Under the pieces are notes generated by a model. It was not told the origin of the DNA, did not search any database, and saw only the letters and a program-made list of their open reading frames with translations. 64,000 bases of DNA from Eledone cirrhosa (Eukaryota; Mollusca; Cephalopoda; Octopoda; Eledonidae). Location of the stretch: contig OZ024747.1 of NCBI GenBank assembly GCA_964016885.1, forward strand, positions 49,154,876 to 49,218,875, in the 5' to 3' direction. Position 1 is the first letter of the stretch. Every line of letters starts with the position of its first letter. Of this stretch, positions 44,721 to 53,985 are shown in pieces. Both the position numbers and the translations under genes were made by a program.

Positions 44721-44869
44721 GAAGAAGATATGCACAGAAGAATGTGAGTGTGACTGTCCTGAGTAATGTAGAAGCTATCGCTGTGGGTACAAGAAGATGT
44801 AACTGTGTGTATGTGCATGTGCGGAAGGGGTGGTTATCAGAGTTCAAATGGATAAGTTATTCACATGTG

Positions 44870-45540
44870 TAAAATGCTACGAATTATCACAGTTAAACCA
44901 TTAACCTGTATGTGATTTTTTTTATGCCCAGATGTTTTTATCCACTGCAGAATGGAACCTCAACGATAATAGATGAGTCTGAATTTAGAGTACAAATCAT
45001 CTTGTTTGATACTCCACCAGTGAAACACATCTGGAGTGGTACTTTATTGATTCCAGAAGGTTAGAAAACAAAGTTGACCGGAGCAGAAATAGTAAGTGAA
45101 TTACCTCCCTTTAATTATTATTATTATTTGTTATAATCGTTCTGTGAGTGATCTCCCTTGTCCCAACACTGTACTTGCTAATTAATCGGATGACTATGTT
45201 GTTATACCAGCCATGTTGTTTGTTGTGTGTTTCTAACTAAACTGGCTAACTGAAGATATCGATATCTCTCACATGTTCATGAAACCAATACATTTAATCA
45301 GCTTGATTTTGGCGAATATATGCAAATGAGATAATCACCTTATTTACACAGGTGAGAAAACCATATATTTTCACCTGTTTTCAAGTCCAGCAGTCGCTAG
45401 AGTAGGAGGGATCGTCCTAATGAGAACCACTTAAGTCAAGACAACCAAAAAGTCAAGACAAAAGATTTTATCCACAGATTTTGTGTAATCCAGGGAAAAA
45501 ACCAATAGAATCTTAACTCAGAATAAAATTAAGATGGACA
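44870..45540. other. Intron, no clear element
   Basis: Possible very old SINE trace near 45028-45110 (GGTACTTTATTGATTCCAGA then AAACAAAGTTGACC); otherwise nothing. Confidence 0.35.
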
Positions 45541-45576
<36 letters not shown>

Positions 45577-45839
45577 TGTGTGTGTATATATATATATATA
45601 AGTGTGGGTGTGTGAGAGAAAGAGAGATTCCCAGGTTCAATCGGGGATAACCACAGTTAGAAAGGTACTCAATACTTAGTAGAGTGTAAACATCATATTT
45701 GATATAGAAATGGCTTCTACAGGACTAGAACTATTTCAATCAAAAGAAATCATGTTCTAGTCCTGTAGAACCCATTTATATATATATATATATATATATA
45801 TAGTTGTTTGCTTTGTTATTTCTGTTTGTCGTTTGCATG

Positions 45840-45870
<31 letters not shown>

Positions 45871-45945
45871 TGTCTATCTAATAGACATAACAATAACTAT
45901 ATCTAATAATCAAACAAGAAATATAATTTAAATATTACACTCTAA

Positions 45946-45978
<33 letters not shown>

Positions 45979-45998
45979 TATAATAATAATAATAAATA

Positions 45999-46682
45999 TT
46001 GGCATCCTCTGGACTGAAATCGGAGACTGAAGGACTGATTATATCCGCACAAGATCAGTGTCTGCCAACAAAAAATTACCAAGCCAACATAATAAAAAAT
46101 GGGTGCAGCCCATTATGCCGTGTATGCAAAAAACAACCAGAGACCATTGACCATATAATTTCAATGTGCAGTCCTATAGCTCCAACCGAATACCTAAACA
46201 GGCATGACAGAGCTGCACAATACATACATTGGATAATGTGTAAGCATTTTGACCTGCCCCATCAAAAGAATTGGTGGGAACATCAACCACCTCCCATACT
46301 TGAAAAAGATCACATCTCAATCTTGTGGAACTTTAGCATCCAAACAGACCGAAAAATAGATGCAAATAGACCTGATATAATATTGAAGGACTTTCAAAGG
46401 AGGGTATGCCTGCTAATTGATATGTCTGTTCCAATAGACAAGAATGTATCTATAAAAACATTTGAAAAATTGAGCAAGTATAAGGACCTGGAGATAGAAA
46501 TTGGAAAAATGTGGAAATTGAGAACTAAAACAATACCAGTGGTTGTAGGCGCTCTGGGAATGATACCTAAGGGGTCTAACGACTACTTATCGCAAATCCC
46601 AGGAAACCCGCGTATAGGAGAAATACAAAAGATAGTACTAATGGGAACTGCCCATATACTAAGGAAGATCCTGTCAATATAA
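45999..46682 (+). pseudogene. R4/Dong-type LINE C-terminus with restriction-like endonuclease
   Basis: A 227-residue open frame. It has a zinc knuckle (CRVCKKQPETIDHIISMC, C-x2-C-x8-H-x4-C), then NRPDIIL and CLLIDMSVPIDKNV, a PD...D type arrangement expected of restriction-like endonucleases, then KLSKYKDLEIEIGKMWKL and VPVVVGALGMI-like residues (PVVVGALGMI). This C-terminal layout belongs to LINEs with a downstream REL endonuclease. An AAT repeat lies directly 5' (45945-45990) and an (AAT)n tail 3' (46827-46845), which fits Dong/R4 elements that target TAA repeats. The RT domain is missing, so it is a 5'-truncated copy. It lies in a Shisa-like intron on the opposite strand. Confidence 0.68.
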
Positions 46683-46932
46683 GTACATCACAAGTCTAAA
46701 CACTAAGGATGCATGTGTGAATATGTATGTTCTTTCTTGAACATGGCGGACCTTGTTGTCTCTTGAGGTCACTGGTTGTGACTTGGTGATAACTCGTATA
46801 AACATAAAGCAAGATAAATGCAAATAATAATAATAATAATAATGACAACAATAATGCTAAGCAACGCTTCTTTTTTTTTTTTGACACATGCAAACAAAAT
46901 ATTTGTTTAAACATAGAATCGGTTTTCTGTAC

Positions 46933-46977
46933 CTGCTGGTGGACCGTATGTAGAACCATAATTGACTGGATATTGTG
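46933..46977 (-). CDS. Shisa-like protein, 45-nt Tyr/Pro exon
   Basis: Acceptor CATCTGTGCAG and donor GTACAG. With the carried G it reads AQYPVNYGSTYGPPA, phase 1 at both ends. It is a cassette-like exon of 15 codons rich in Tyr. In-frame continuity with 53098-53235 on one side and 36361-36441 on the other supports it. Confidence 0.78.
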
Positions 46978-46999
46978 CTGCACAGATGTTGGAATAGAA

Positions 47000-47425
47000 A
47001 CAAAAACAATATGCAAGATGCACCAATTTTAGTTTAGAAAGAAAATGGAATAATTAAAGCAGAGAGAAGTAAAAGAACAAACATAATTATAATTAAAGAC
47101 AAGTCAGTAAATTTTTGTTGTTGTTACAGCTCACACATGTGTAAGGTTTAGCTAGCTTCCTATGGAAGGTTGCATCTCATGGAAGGGTTCACAGATGTTT
47201 TAGATAGAGACCTACAATCCTACCATAAAAGGACTTTTTCACACATTTGGCTGGATGACAGTTTATTGCTGGAGTCAACCCCCAATTGCTGCTGCTACTG
47301 CTGTTGCTACTCACTTTTTTCAGCTGAACAGACTCTAGCAATGTGAGATAAAGTATCTTGTTCAAGAAAACAATGGGCCAAGAATAAAAAGCATGACCAG
47401 CATTGCAACCACTCAGACATGCACA
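47000..47425. other. Intron, no recognised element
   Basis: No ORF or known repeat. GAACAGACTCTAGCAATGTG AGATAAAGTATCTTG near 47325-47365 recalls the second-family SINE body, very diverged. Confidence 0.35.
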
Positions 47426-47429
47426 TTCA

Positions 47430-47800
47430 TCATCATCACCATTTTACATCCGTCGTTCTTCCACACTAGCATGGGTTAGACGGGTTGTCCTGTTGTAGGC
47501 AGTGTCCGGTCGGCTGACCTTGTTTTGCTCATACAAGAACTGATTCTGGCTTGCTTTTTACAGCTGGATGCCCTTCCTAACACCAACTTCATTTACAGTG
47601 AGTGCTGGGTGCTTTTTTTCCATGGCACCTCCACGTCCACTTTACAGTGTGGACTGGGTACTTTTTTGCCGTGGCACCTCCACGTCCACTTTACAGTGTG
47701 GACTGGGTACTTTTTTGCCGTGGCACCTCCACGACCACTTTGCAATGGAATGATATGGACTCAAAAAGTCCTGTCCAGCCCATGCCAACATGGATAAGTC
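47430..47800 (-). mobile_element. Second-family SINE/LINE-tail element with internal triplication
   Basis: Starts with the (CAT)n/ACATCCG tail and contains TGGATGCCCTTCCTAACACC. A ~59-bp unit with GGCACCTCCACGTCCACTTT and ACAGTGTGGACTGGGTAC is repeated three times (about 47605-47740). No intact tRNA head. Confidence 0.7.
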
Positions 47801-47833
47801 AACATAAAAATATTTTATGAAAAAATTACTATG

Positions 47834-47965
47834 ATTTCTAATTTAGGAACAAGGCCAACAAATTTGTGGTAGAGGGCAAAGCTGATTAAATCAACCTAAG
47901 TATTTAACTGGTACTTTATTTTATTGACTCCAGAAGAATGAGAGGGAAAGTTGACCTCAGTGGAA
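47834..47965 (-). mobile_element. SINE, head-truncated and diverged
   Basis: Tail TTTCTAATTTAGGAACAAGG to GAAAGTTGACCTCAGTGG, where a GAA-repeat begins in place of the head. Confidence 0.8.
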
Positions 47966-48150
47966 GAAGAAGAAGAAGAAGAAGAAGAAGAAGGCAAAGA
48001 AGAAGAAGAAGAATAAGGCAAAGAAGAAGGCAAAGAAGAAGAAGAAGAATAAGGCAAAGAAGAAGGCAAAGAAGAAGAAGAATAAGGCAAAGAAGAAGAA
48101 GAAGAATAAGGCAAAGAAGAAGAAGAAGAAGAAGAAGAAGAAGAAGATAG
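47962..48150. repeat. (GAA)n with AATAAGGCAAAG interruptions
   Basis: GAA triplets broken by about seven GGCAAA or AATAAGGCAAA units. Poly-Arg or poly-Ser frames are by-products. Confidence 0.95.
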
Positions 48151-48245
48151 ACTATCCAAGGAATAGACTATAGTGATAGACTATCCAAGGAAAATTCAAC
48201 AGATATGGTATGTTCCTTGGCTATGTCAAAATTTATAAAACACAC

Positions 48246-48325
48246 TTTCTATTTTATCTGATGAAAGCGTACCAAAGTTTTTGGTACCCTTGAAATATAT
48301 ATAATAGAATAAATATTGTTTTATA
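48246..48325 (+). ncRNA. Hammerhead-ribozyme motif, family A
   Basis: CTGATGA 48258-48264; helix II AAGCGTACCA / TGGTACCCTT (nine of ten pairs); GAA 48292-48294; helix III ATA-TA-TAT; A at 48303. Helix I pairs CTATTTTAT with ATAGAATAAATA-type sequence (one wobble). No (TA)n follows this copy. Confidence 0.65.
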
Positions 48326-48349
48326 AATATAGTTTCCATTTATTTAATA

Positions 48350-48880
48350 TCATTATATAAATCCTAAATATATATTCTCCTGAATTTTTGTTTTATAAAC
48401 TGTCTGTTTAGAATATTCAGTGATGTGAGTTATTAAAAATAACTATTTTCTGTCTTAGGATGGAAACTTCCAGTGAAAGTATAGAATTACAACGATAAAA
48501 GTTGAATATAAAGATGTAAGATAAAGATAAAGATGTATCTATGGTGAAACGAAAGGCAGTTGTATTGACTTCTTCACTGTTATAAACAAAAGATTGTTAT
48601 GAATCGAGGTGATATAACATGTTATGTACTGAATGATAATTGTATAACTGATAAAATACAAAACATTTTAGTGTTATATAATAGATATTGCAATGATAAA
48701 ATAACGAAAATAGTGGGGGGGGGCATGTAGGGAATATGTGGGATACGTTTATATTGTAGATTAATTAAGGTTCAATAACAATACAAAACAAAGATAATAT
48801 AAAAATCATAATAAATATGTAACATAGTTGAAGTTCAATTTTTGTTAAGTTAGAAATACGATTATAACATATATATATAT
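48350..48880. other. Intron, AT-rich
   Basis: Nothing recognisable except a poly-G run at 48714-48723. Confidence 0.4.
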
Positions 48881-48914
48881 ACAATATATTAACAAATGGA
48901 AACTATAATCATAA

Positions 48915-49002
48915 AACCATATTTATTTCATTATACATATTTCAAGGGCCACCAAGGTAAACTATGATGCGCTTTCATCAGATAAAATATAATATAGGTT
49001 AG
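48915..49002 (-). ncRNA. Hammerhead-ribozyme motif, family A (left arm)
   Basis: CTGATGA 48981-48975; helix II AAGCGCATCA / TGGTGGCCCTT; GAA 48943-48941; helix III ATA-TG-TAT; helix I TATTTTAT / ATGAAATA with wobble. One C-to-T change relative to the right arm leaves a G-U pair in helix II. Confidence 0.62.
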
Positions 49003-49077
49003 TTTTATAAATAAATATTGACATACCCTTAAAAAATGCAACCATTCTGGTATGTCAATATTTATTTATAAAACTAA

Positions 49078-49166
49078 CCTATATTATATTTTATCTGATG
49101 AAAGCGCACCATAGTTTACCTTGGTGGCCCTTGAAATATGTATAATGAAATAAATATGGTTTTATA
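49078..49166 (+). ncRNA. Hammerhead-ribozyme motif, family A (right arm)
   Basis: CTGATGA 49095-49101; helix II AAGCGCACCA / TGGTGGCCCTT with a bulge; GAA 49133-49135; helix III ATA-TG-TAT (49136-49143); A 49144. Helix I as in the other family-A copies. (TA)n at 49276-49311. Confidence 0.65.
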
Positions 49167-49271
49167 AATATAGTTTCCATTTGTTAATATATTGTATATT
49201 TACTCCAATAATTTGTTGAGTGCTTTATATCAGTTATAAAAATATTTTGCTTGTTGTTAATTAAATATAAC

Positions 49272-49275
<4 letters not shown>

Positions 49276-49311
<36 letters not shown>
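49276..49311. repeat. (TA)n shared by convergent family A and family B repeats
   Basis: Pure TA run between the plus-strand family-A copy and the minus-strand family-B copy. Confidence 0.95.
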
Positions 49312-49313
<2 letters not shown>

Positions 49314-49339
49314 CGAAATGTTAACAAATAAAAAATATT

Positions 49340-49440
49340 CTCATAATCAAAATATATACTTTATTATATATATTTCAAAGGTACTGTGTTGTTTTTTCAG
49401 TACGTCCTCATCAGACAAAATGTATGATTTTGATATGACA
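49340..49440 (-). ncRNA. Hammerhead-ribozyme motif, family B
   Basis: CTGATGA 49414-49408; helix II GGACGTACTG / CAGTACCTTT; GAA 49376-49374; helix III ATA-TA-TAT; unpaired A; then ATAAAGTATAT, pairing with ATACATTTTGT before the core (wobbles). Same plan as 43.6 kb. Confidence 0.62.
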
Positions 49441-49449
49441 TACCACTAC

Positions 49450-49506
49450 GGTCTTGATTATTCAATTCCAGTATTGGCAATACTGGAATTGAATAATCAA
49501 GACCGT
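49450..49506. repeat. Perfect palindrome, ~28-bp arms
   Basis: ACGGTCTTGATTATTCAATT and CCAGTATTG mirror exactly, with almost no loop, around 49478/49479. The right side continues as an inverted partial copy of the family-B repeat (ACATTTCGAATAATATT). Confidence 0.92.
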
Positions 49507-49592
49507 TAACATTTCGAATAATATTAAAAACACTGTTGAGTGCTTCTAATCTATTGTAAAATTGTATTCGTTGAGTAATCAATGAACCATAC

Positions 49593-49628
49593 TAATCTTT
49601 GGTTATATATATATATAACCAAAGATTA
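49593..49628. repeat. Perfect palindrome TAATCTTTGG...(TA)n
   Basis: TAATCTTTGGTTATATA mirrors exactly. Confidence 0.9.
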
Positions 49629-49723
49629 TTCATTTATATATATATATATATATAAATGAAGTATTTCCATCGGAAAGGTACAGGAAAAAAGAGTGCCGTA
49701 TGTAGGCTACAAAGCTTATTAGC

Positions 49724-49782
49724 TATGTAATAAACAACATAAGATAATTATTTCATAATTATCTTATGTTGTTTATTACATA
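49724..49782. repeat. Perfect palindrome, 28-bp arms, loop TTC
   Basis: TATGTAATAAACAACATAAG ATAATTAT followed by TTC and the exact complement. The same arm sequence occurs once at 34110-34138 and 31522-31550. Confidence 0.92.
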
Positions 49783-49999
49783 ACTATATATATATAAACT
49801 TGTTGCACATTTTATCTGTTGTTTATTTCTCATAGTAATGAAAATAAAAACGAAATTTGTTTTTGCTCTAACACAGCAGATACATTCTTGAGTTTTATAT
49901 CAAATTATAATAGAACAAAAGGATGATGATAGATATCTAAAACACATGACATTATGAGGCTGTTTGCAAATGAATCGAATATTAATATTATTATATTAA

Positions 50000-52270
50000 T
50001 ATTATAGGTTTAGGAAGAATCTGGGGAAGATGTGGACCTACATCTCTGATATGCACCTGTCCAAGTCCCAGATTGATTTCATTCTGGCGGAATAGTGTTC
50101 TGAACATAGAACCATACAATTATTTCAGTACACTGGGCAGTGACCAGCGGCTTGTTATGAGTGAGGTCCGGGTGAGCTTAAGAAAGAGCAAGGCTCAGCC
50201 TCGGAGAGCAATATATGACTGGGGGGCTTTCAAGGAAGATGATAAGCTACATGAGAGGTACACAGTAGAAGTGAGGAACAGGTTCAGTGCTCTGTGTGGA
50301 GAGGCAGAGGAGAGAGAGATTGGAGGGACTGAGGAGAGTGTGACGAGGAGGTACAGGTACTTCACCACTGCAGTGGCAGAAGCAAGTGAGGCCCTGGTGC
50401 CAAGAAGAGACAAGAAGAGGAAGAACGTCAGCTCTGCAGACCCAAAAGTGTGTGCAGCCAGAGAACACCTGAAAGCTGCCAAGGACCAACTCCATGCTGA
50501 TCCTATGGAGGAGAGGAAGGAGAATATCGAGGTGATTAAGGAAGAACTCTGTACCGCTTACACTGAGGCCAGAGAAGAGGTGCTGATAGAGATGATCAGA
50601 AGTATGGAGAGAGCGGTTGACAGATCTGGGTGTAAAGAGAGGTGGACGATCATCAACAAGATCACAAGGAGGTAGAGAAGGAGCTCGAGTCCAATCCAGG
50701 AAACAGGGCTTGAGGATAGGAAGAGGAAATGGCTGGACCATTTTAGGACCCTACTAGGAGAGCCGCCCTCCACAGCCCAGAACACTGGGGAGATCAGGCA
50801 GCTGTTTGAGGAACTGGATATTGAGACAGAAGCCTTCGCCAGAGAGGAGCTTCAGAGAGCCAAGAAGAAGATCAAGGAGGTTAAGGCTCATGGAGAAGAT
50901 GGAATGGCATCAGAGGTGATGAAGAGGTGTGATTTTGATGATATCATCCTAGAGTTCTGTAACCAGGCACTAGTTGAATCAGTGGAGGATCAGTAACATC
51001 GTCCCAGTGCCAAAGAAGAGAGATCTCTCTAACACCAACAACTACAAGGGGATCTCACTGACATGTGGCAAAGACCTTCAACAGGATGATTCTTAACAGG
51101 ATCCAACCTGAGATGGAGAAGAAGCTCAGGGACAACCAGAACGGCTTTAGAGAGGGAAGATCAACCACCAGTCACATCCTGATGCTGAGGAGGATATTAG
51201 AGGGAGCTAGAGCAAAGAGCCTTCCTGCAGTCATGGTTTTCATTGACTTTAGCAAGCCTTTGATTCTGTGGACCGTCAATGCCTGATGGAATCCCCAAGA
51301 AGATAGTGGACCTGATATCACTGCTCTACACCAACACCAAAGCCCAAGTCATTACACCTGAAGGGATGATGGAGTTCTTTGAGATACTGGCTGGAGTGCT
51401 CCAGGGAGATACATTGGCTCCCTACCTTTTTATCATCGCAGTGGACTATTGTATGTGCCTTGCACTGGAGAAACACCAGGAATCTGGCTTTACTGTAGCA
51501 CTAAGGGGAAAAAGATATCAGATGCTGAATTTGCTGACGACATAGTTCTGGTGACAAACACAGTGAAGGAAGTAGATGATGCAGGAGGTGGAGACTGTGT
51601 CGATGAGTGTGGGGCTGAGAATGAATGAGATTAAGATGAAGTATCTGGTAGAGAACATTAAGAAGCCAGAGAAGATTATGAATGTACGCGGGAAGAAGCT
51701 AGAGTTGGTTGAGGACTTCTTGTATCTGGGAGTAAAGATTGGGCACACACAGGATGATGTGGTTGAGAGGAAGAGCAAAGCCTGGGCAGCGTGCCACAGT
51801 TTGAGATCAGTGTGGAAGTCGGACCTGCGTAAAGACCTGAAGATCCGTCTCTTCGTTGCTACAGTGGAGTCTGTGCTACTGTACGGGTCTGAGACTTGGA
51901 CAGAGACCAAGAAACTCACTCAGATGATGGATGGGTGCTACACGAGAATGCTGAGGATGGCTCTGAACATTAATCAGTAGACACTGAGGATGAAGAACTC
52001 AGAGCTGTACGGGAGCTTCACAAAAGTCAGCTCGAAAGTAGCACAGTGGAGACTGAGGTTAGCTGGACATACTCACCAACATTCATAGTTGACACTGCAC
52101 TCAGTGGTCCTGTGGTAGACCCTACATGGACACACTTGAAGAGGGAGACGGAGATTGACATATATTGATGCCTTAAGGACAGATACAGGTCTCTTGGAGA
52201 TGCAGGACATGGTAGCGATGATGAAGGACAGAGACTGCTGGAGAGAACTCGTCCATGAATCTCGGGAATT
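50000..52270 (+). pseudogene. RTE-like LINE (endonuclease end plus RT), frameshifted
   Basis: Plus-strand blocks: end of an endonuclease (YFSTLGSDQRLVMSEVRVSL, where SDH is the family norm), a linker, LDIETEAFAREELQRAKKKI with HGEDGMASEVMK, RT motif ILNRIQPEMEKKLRDNQNGF with REGRSTTSHI, FIDFSK (motif A), LAGVLQGDTLAPYLFIIAVD (motif B), then after a frameshift FADDIVLVTN (active site), GLRMNEIKMKYLV, LELVEDFLYLGVKIG and VESVLLYGSETWT. At least four frameshifts or stops. It is the most complete RT in the window, and still dead. Located in a Shisa-like intron, antisense to it. Confidence 0.82.
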
Positions 52271-52274
52271 TTAA

Positions 52275-52570
52275 CCGCCCTAGATAGATTATTATTAACT
52301 GATATAAAACTCATGAATGTAATGAAAATGTTATGGTATATATATATATATATATACACACATACATACACAGACAATAACATTGCTTTTTACAATGACT
52401 ACGAGAGGATAACTTTAGTAAAAAAAATTAACAAAATAAACTAAATTATTTCCCTTGATTTTCTCGACAGTAGAATCTTGATTGTAAAATACTTGAGATG
52501 TTTGGAAAGTTTGGTAACCAAAAGATTTGTTTTGACTTATCTACCAAACCTTGCTCTAGGTTTGAAAATA
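52275..52570. other. Intron, no recognised element
   Basis: Short (TA)n at 52337-52356; otherwise nothing. Confidence 0.4.
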
Positions 52571-52577
52571 TGAAATA

Positions 52578-52788
52578 ATAGTTTCTAACATAGGCCTGAA
52601 ATTTGGGGGTAGTGAAAGTCGATTGTATGAACCCCAGTAATTGCCTGGTTCTTTATTTTATCAACCTTGAGAGGATGAAAGGCAAAGTTGACCTTGGCGG
52701 GATTTGAACTCAAAACCTAGAAGGCCGTAGAGAAAAACTGCAAACCATTTCTTCCAACACACTAACAATTCTGTCAATCCACCACCCT
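52578..52788 (-). mobile_element. SINE, long variant, diverged
   Basis: Block order intact from TAGTTTCTAACATAGGC to CTGTCAATCCACCACCC; contains the AGTCGATTGTATGAACCCCA block. Confidence 0.8.
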
Positions 52789-53097
52789 CAAAATATTAAA
52801 AAGGTGTGTGACATTCTATCTACCACTGTGACTAATATACTAGTATATATAGGTTGTATTGGTAACTGTTTACTTCAAAGTTTCACTAAAGGTACTGGCT
52901 TTTCATATATATTAGTGATCACTTTAAATTGAACTAATTATAGTTTAAAAAAAGTAGAACTAAGTGTTTTCTAAATGTCAAGCAATGCTCGTTCTTCATC
53001 CACAGTAGATTTTATAGTCGTTGCTGTTATTTTTATCTTGGAAATTTAAAAATGGATCTCTTCAAGTTGTTAACATTAAGGAATTCATATTTCAAAC

Positions 53098-53235
53098 CTT
53101 GGTTTGGATCCATCATATGGGGAGGAGGTGGAGGAGGCATCATTCCTGGCTGTGGCGGGCCATACCCCATAGGTATAGGTTGGGGTGGTGGCATTACAAT
53201 GGGTTGTGGTACAAATATAACTTCTTGGTCTTCAC
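53098..53235 (-). CDS. Shisa-like protein, juxtamembrane Pro-rich exon
   Basis: Acceptor TTATTATGCAG, donor GTTTGA. With the carried G it reads GEDQEVIFVPQPIVMPPPQP, IPMGYGPPQPGMMPPPPPPH and MMDPNQ, phase 1 at both ends (138 nt). It continues directly from the basic stop-transfer segment of the previous exon. The plus-strand open frame over the same bases is a shadow. Confidence 0.85.
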
Positions 53236-53239
53236 CTGC

Positions 53240-53830
53240 ATAATAAAAATAACCACAAATTAGATTAAGATATGAGAAACCTGAAGCAAACTATTATTAT
53301 TATTATCAATTATTACACAGGGTTAATTTGTTAACTGAAATGGAATAGAATGGAACTCTGTTAGTGTTCCAGTTGTTTGATCAATGGAAGTCTATTTCTG
53401 AAATTAACATGCAAGTGACTGAGCATTCCTTAGACATATGTACTCTTAATGTAATTCTCAGGGAGATTCAACATGACACAGTGTGTGACAAAGCTTGCTC
53501 TTTGAATTAAAAGTAGAGTCCATTTTGTATTCCACAGACACATAATTCTCAGGGAGATTCAGCATGACACAATATGTAACAAGGCTGGACCTTTGAATTA
53601 CAGGTTCAGTCCATCTAATGGGTTTCCTTACAATTCTCATCTCCCCAAATTCATTTACAAAGCTTGGGTCAATCTAGGACTTTGGAAAATGAAACTTTTA
53701 TAAGATGTCACACTGGGAACAGCGACAACGATCCTCTGATACTTCCAGAATATGAGGCTGTGGATAGCAACTTCATGTTCATTTGGGAAAATGTTCTGGT
53801 AAATAACATCAATGACTGAGATATCAAACT
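53240..53830. other. Intron with a ~90-bp direct repeat
   Basis: TTCTCAGGGAGATTCAACAT and CTTTGAATTA...GTCCAT occur twice (53455-53535 and 53546-53625) as diverged tandem units; otherwise nothing. Confidence 0.5.
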
Positions 53831-53837
53831 CATAATA

Positions 53838-53977
53838 ATAATGATTTCTACTATAGGCACAAGGCCAGCAATTTGAAGGGGAGAGGAAAGTCAGCAGGGT
53901 TTGAACTCAGACCACAAAGGGCCGTAACCCTATGCTGCAAAGTATGGTGTCCGACACTCTGTCACTGCTCTTCCAAA
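53838..53977 (-). mobile_element. SINE with central deletion
   Basis: Tail TTTCTACTATAGGCACAAGG, then a jump from the long-variant block to GGGTTTGAACTCAGACC; the head is diverged (CACTGCTCTTCCA). Confidence 0.8.
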
Positions 53978-53985
53978 CCAGATAC

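Larger units (their letters stand above)
48885..49205. repeat. ~150-bp-arm inverted repeat with two divergent hammerheads
   Basis: The left arm (48885-49034) is the reverse complement of 49045-49200 with only a few differences, around a ~20-nt centre. Each arm holds a family-A hammerhead pointing outward. Confidence 0.92.

Noticed and set aside
47896..48159. Poly-Ser and poly-Arg open frames
   Set aside because: Simple GAA repeat translated on both strands.
53052..53263. Gly/Trp-rich plus-strand frames
   Set aside because: Antisense shadow of the Pro-rich Shisa-like exon at 53098-53235.
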